Assembly (NCBI GenBank): GCA_014549065.1
Contig: JACDOX010000108.1
Location: 1,309,203-1,373,202 of the forward strand
Source of the DNA: Cardinalis cardinalis
Lineage: Eukaryota > Chordata > Aves > Passeriformes > Cardinalidae
Direction: 5' to 3'
Length of the DNA stretch: 64,000 bases
Shown: piece after piece, positions 62,326 to 64,000 of the stretch
How positions within the stretch are numbered: position 1 is the first letter of the stretch
Layout: every line of letters starts with the position of its first letter
Notes under the pieces: model-generated
Database searches by the model: none
The model's input: only the letters and a program-made list of their open reading frames with translations
What the model was told of the DNA's origin: nothing
Made by a program: the position numbers and the translations under genes

Positions 62326-63238
62326 AGAGTTTCCATCCAAGAGTCAGTGTTTGCTACCTGACCTCTGAGGCACTCTGCCTCAAATTATTTCTGTGCCTTC
62401 AGCTTATTNACATGTGGCTTTATTTTGTACAGGTATCTTTTGCAAAGCCATGCTTAACGTGCTTTGCTAGGTCTAAGTGCCATCCTTGACTCAGGAATTT
62501 CTTTTGTATTGTATAAATCTGATTTCAGCCTGCTGCCAGGATCACACAGCTCTTTGAACAGGAAGATCTGTGCAGTATCTGGTGAGAGNGTATGTTGATT
62601 TAAAGCTTTCTCCTTTTGAGCATGGAGAGGTTTTCCTAGAGCAGATAGATTCATTTCACAGCCTCCATGGCTTCCTTCCCACACCAGCCCCAGCTTTTGA
62701 GATGGCCCTTTGGCTGCTGTTCTNCCCCAGCCAGACCTTGTTCTCCAGCTTGAGACAGCCCTTTTTCCTTATTCCAGCTCTTTCTCCTGATCTTCCTGGG
62801 CTCTGCTCTTGGCAAGGGATAACAAAGCTCTTCTGCCTGTCACCTTTGGAAGATGATGGCCNTTCATGACCACCCTGTGTCCTGCTGGTCCCCTGGCCAT
62901 CCCACACCCCCAGCCCCTTGCCTTGTCTGTGACCTGATGCACTTGGCCACTTCTTAGCCCTTAATGTTTCTATAGCTGTAGACAATTGCTCAGCACTTAA
63001 ATATTAATGTGCTAATTAATAATGAAAGCTGAGATTGTAGTTAGGTTTAAAACTTTAATTGGGTGAGAAGCTGGCAGAGGAGCAGTCCATAACAATGAAA
63101 CTGTGTTATTAATATCTATATAGATATCTATATATATATCTATAAAGATATATATAGATATTATATCTATATCTCTATATAGATATATCTATCTATATGT
63201 ATCTATATATCTGTATGTTTAAATATCTTTTCTTCTAG
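62326..63238 (+). other. 3' flank or 3' UTR of the unrecognised gene
   Basis: No coding exon is supported. The AT-palindromic satellite occupies 63108-63222. The end of transcription cannot be fixed by sequence. Confidence 0.4.
63108..63222. repeat. AT-rich palindromic satellite (TATAGATATCTATA type)
   Basis: About 115 bases consist almost wholly of TATCTATA and TATAGATA units in both orientations, giving overlapping palindromes able to form hairpins or cruciforms. It is read directly. Confidence 0.88.
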
Positions 63239-63338
63239 CAATAGCATTGCATGAGAGAAGTAGCCTGAGTGTGGATGTCTGCAAAGATGTTTGCTTGAGG
63301 CACTTGGAACCTTGCCGCAGGAAGTCATGAAGCACTAG
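63239..63338 (+). CDS. Possible alternative terminal exon
   Basis: The acceptor is TTTTCTTCTAG. In phase 1 it reads IALHERSSLSVDVCKDVCLR then HLEPCRRKS and a stop at 63328-63330, followed by a donor-like AG|GTATGA. It joins in frame to the short form of exon 7 (donor at 58367), completing an Ala codon. It could equally be chance or untranslated. Confidence 0.25.
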
Positions 63339-63526
63339 GTATGATTTTTTTTTTTCAAAGGGGTTTTTTAAAAGTCCCATTAAAAGTTTTCGTTCCCAGT
63401 CTTAAAAATGGAGGAGGGAAAGGGAAAATTCCTGGAAAGAAATGCATTTATTTTCCATTCAGGCCAGTCTGCAAGAGCAGTATTTGTTGCAGTGTTAAAG
63501 TAGCCCAAGATACTGCATTGGATGCA

Positions 63527-63570
63527 ATGATCTGAGAGCTCTTTTCCAANCTAAACGATTCTGTGGGGAT
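63527..63570 (+). mobile_element. CR1 LINE tail remnant
   Basis: ATGATCTGAGAGCTC, TTTTCCAA, CTAAACGATTCTGTGG resemble the last ~45 bases of CR1. It is short and diverged. Confidence 0.6.
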
Positions 63571-63900
63571 CAAAAAAGGATGAGGAACAGCAAGTGGAGC
63601 AGAAACAATGGAGAAAACGTCCTGGACCGTGAGGAGCTGTGGAGGAAGGGGATGCAGGGGCTGTAGCTGTGGTGGGATGTGCAGGACTGGACCATCCGTG
63701 AGCCCTGCTCGGCTCTGCCGTCCTTGCCGTGAGTTTCTGTGAGCGCATTTCGGGGCTGCTGGGTGGTGGCTCCTGCTGAGCCNGGCTGGCATTGCACCAG
63801 CGGCGCCTTCCCTGCCAAACTTCCAGCGCTGCCTGCCAGATGGAATCGACACTGGAGCGGTATTTCATATTGGGAGTGTGCGAGCGTAGAGGGGAAATTT

Positions 63901-63972
63901 AAATTAATATGTTATTTGTAGTTGAACGGGGGAAAATTTTTAAATTAATATGTTATTTGTAGTTGAACGGGG
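63901..63972. repeat. 31-bp exact direct repeat, 41-bp period
   Basis: The 31 bases from 63901 (AAATTAATATG... to ...GTTGAACGGGG) recur identically at 63942-63972. Each copy is preceded by GGGGAAA and T's, giving a 41-base unit of a minisatellite. Confidence 0.92.
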
Positions 63973-64000
63973 AGAGATAAAATTCTATTGATGTTATGGT

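Larger units (their letters stand above)
63339..64000. other. Flank with CR1 tail, CpG cluster and tandem duplication
   Basis: It has a T run at 63347, a short CR1 tail, CpG-richer DNA at about 63690-63895 and a tandem duplication at the window edge. No gene is supported. Confidence 0.6.

Overview
The window looks like a piece of a bird nuclear chromosome. It is AT-rich, intron-dominated vertebrate DNA with no bacterial gene organisation. It carries nine fragments of CR1, the dominant LINE of bird genomes, recognisable by the 3' end that resembles CCATTCTATGATTCTATGA. It also carries exons of a protein nearly identical to mammalian RALGPS2. Isolated single Ns occur about every 300 bases, with clusters inside some CR1 copies, so the source is probably a consensus or ambiguity-masked assembly.

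1-34,990: the 3' half of RALGPS2 on the + strand. Twelve coding exons (2401 to the stop at 33388-33390) encode the end of the Cdc25-type RasGEF domain, a serine/proline linker with the PxxP SH3-binding motif, a 26-residue cassette and the complete PH domain with the native C-terminus. All splice sites are GT/AG and all phases match. The 5' exons, with the rest of the GEF domain, lie outside the window. The introns hold CR1 fragments, microsatellites and short tandem repeats, and I see no further coding exon in them. ANGPTL1, which sits inside RALGPS2 in human, is not visible here.

35,000-62,325: a second + strand gene that I do not recognise and that no single ORF reveals. Eleven coding exons from 37,868 (ATG in the context CCCACCATGG) to a TGA at 62,323 join in consistent phase through ten introns to give a 494-residue open frame. 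A possible non-coding first exon ends at 36,338. The protein is tryptophan-rich in its middle, has no obvious signal peptide and resembles no family I can name. It lies directly downstream of RALGPS2, where in human the next protein-coding gene I know is FAM20B about 100 kb away. It may be a gene retained in birds and lost or unannotated elsewhere. This is the most interesting object in the window.

62,326-64,000: the 3' flank. It has a possible alternative terminal exon (63,239-63,338), an AT-rich palindromic TATAGATATCTATA-type satellite, a short CR1 tail, a small CpG cluster and a 41-bp-period tandem duplication at the edge.

The two genes show no sequence evidence of working together. They are neighbours in the same orientation.
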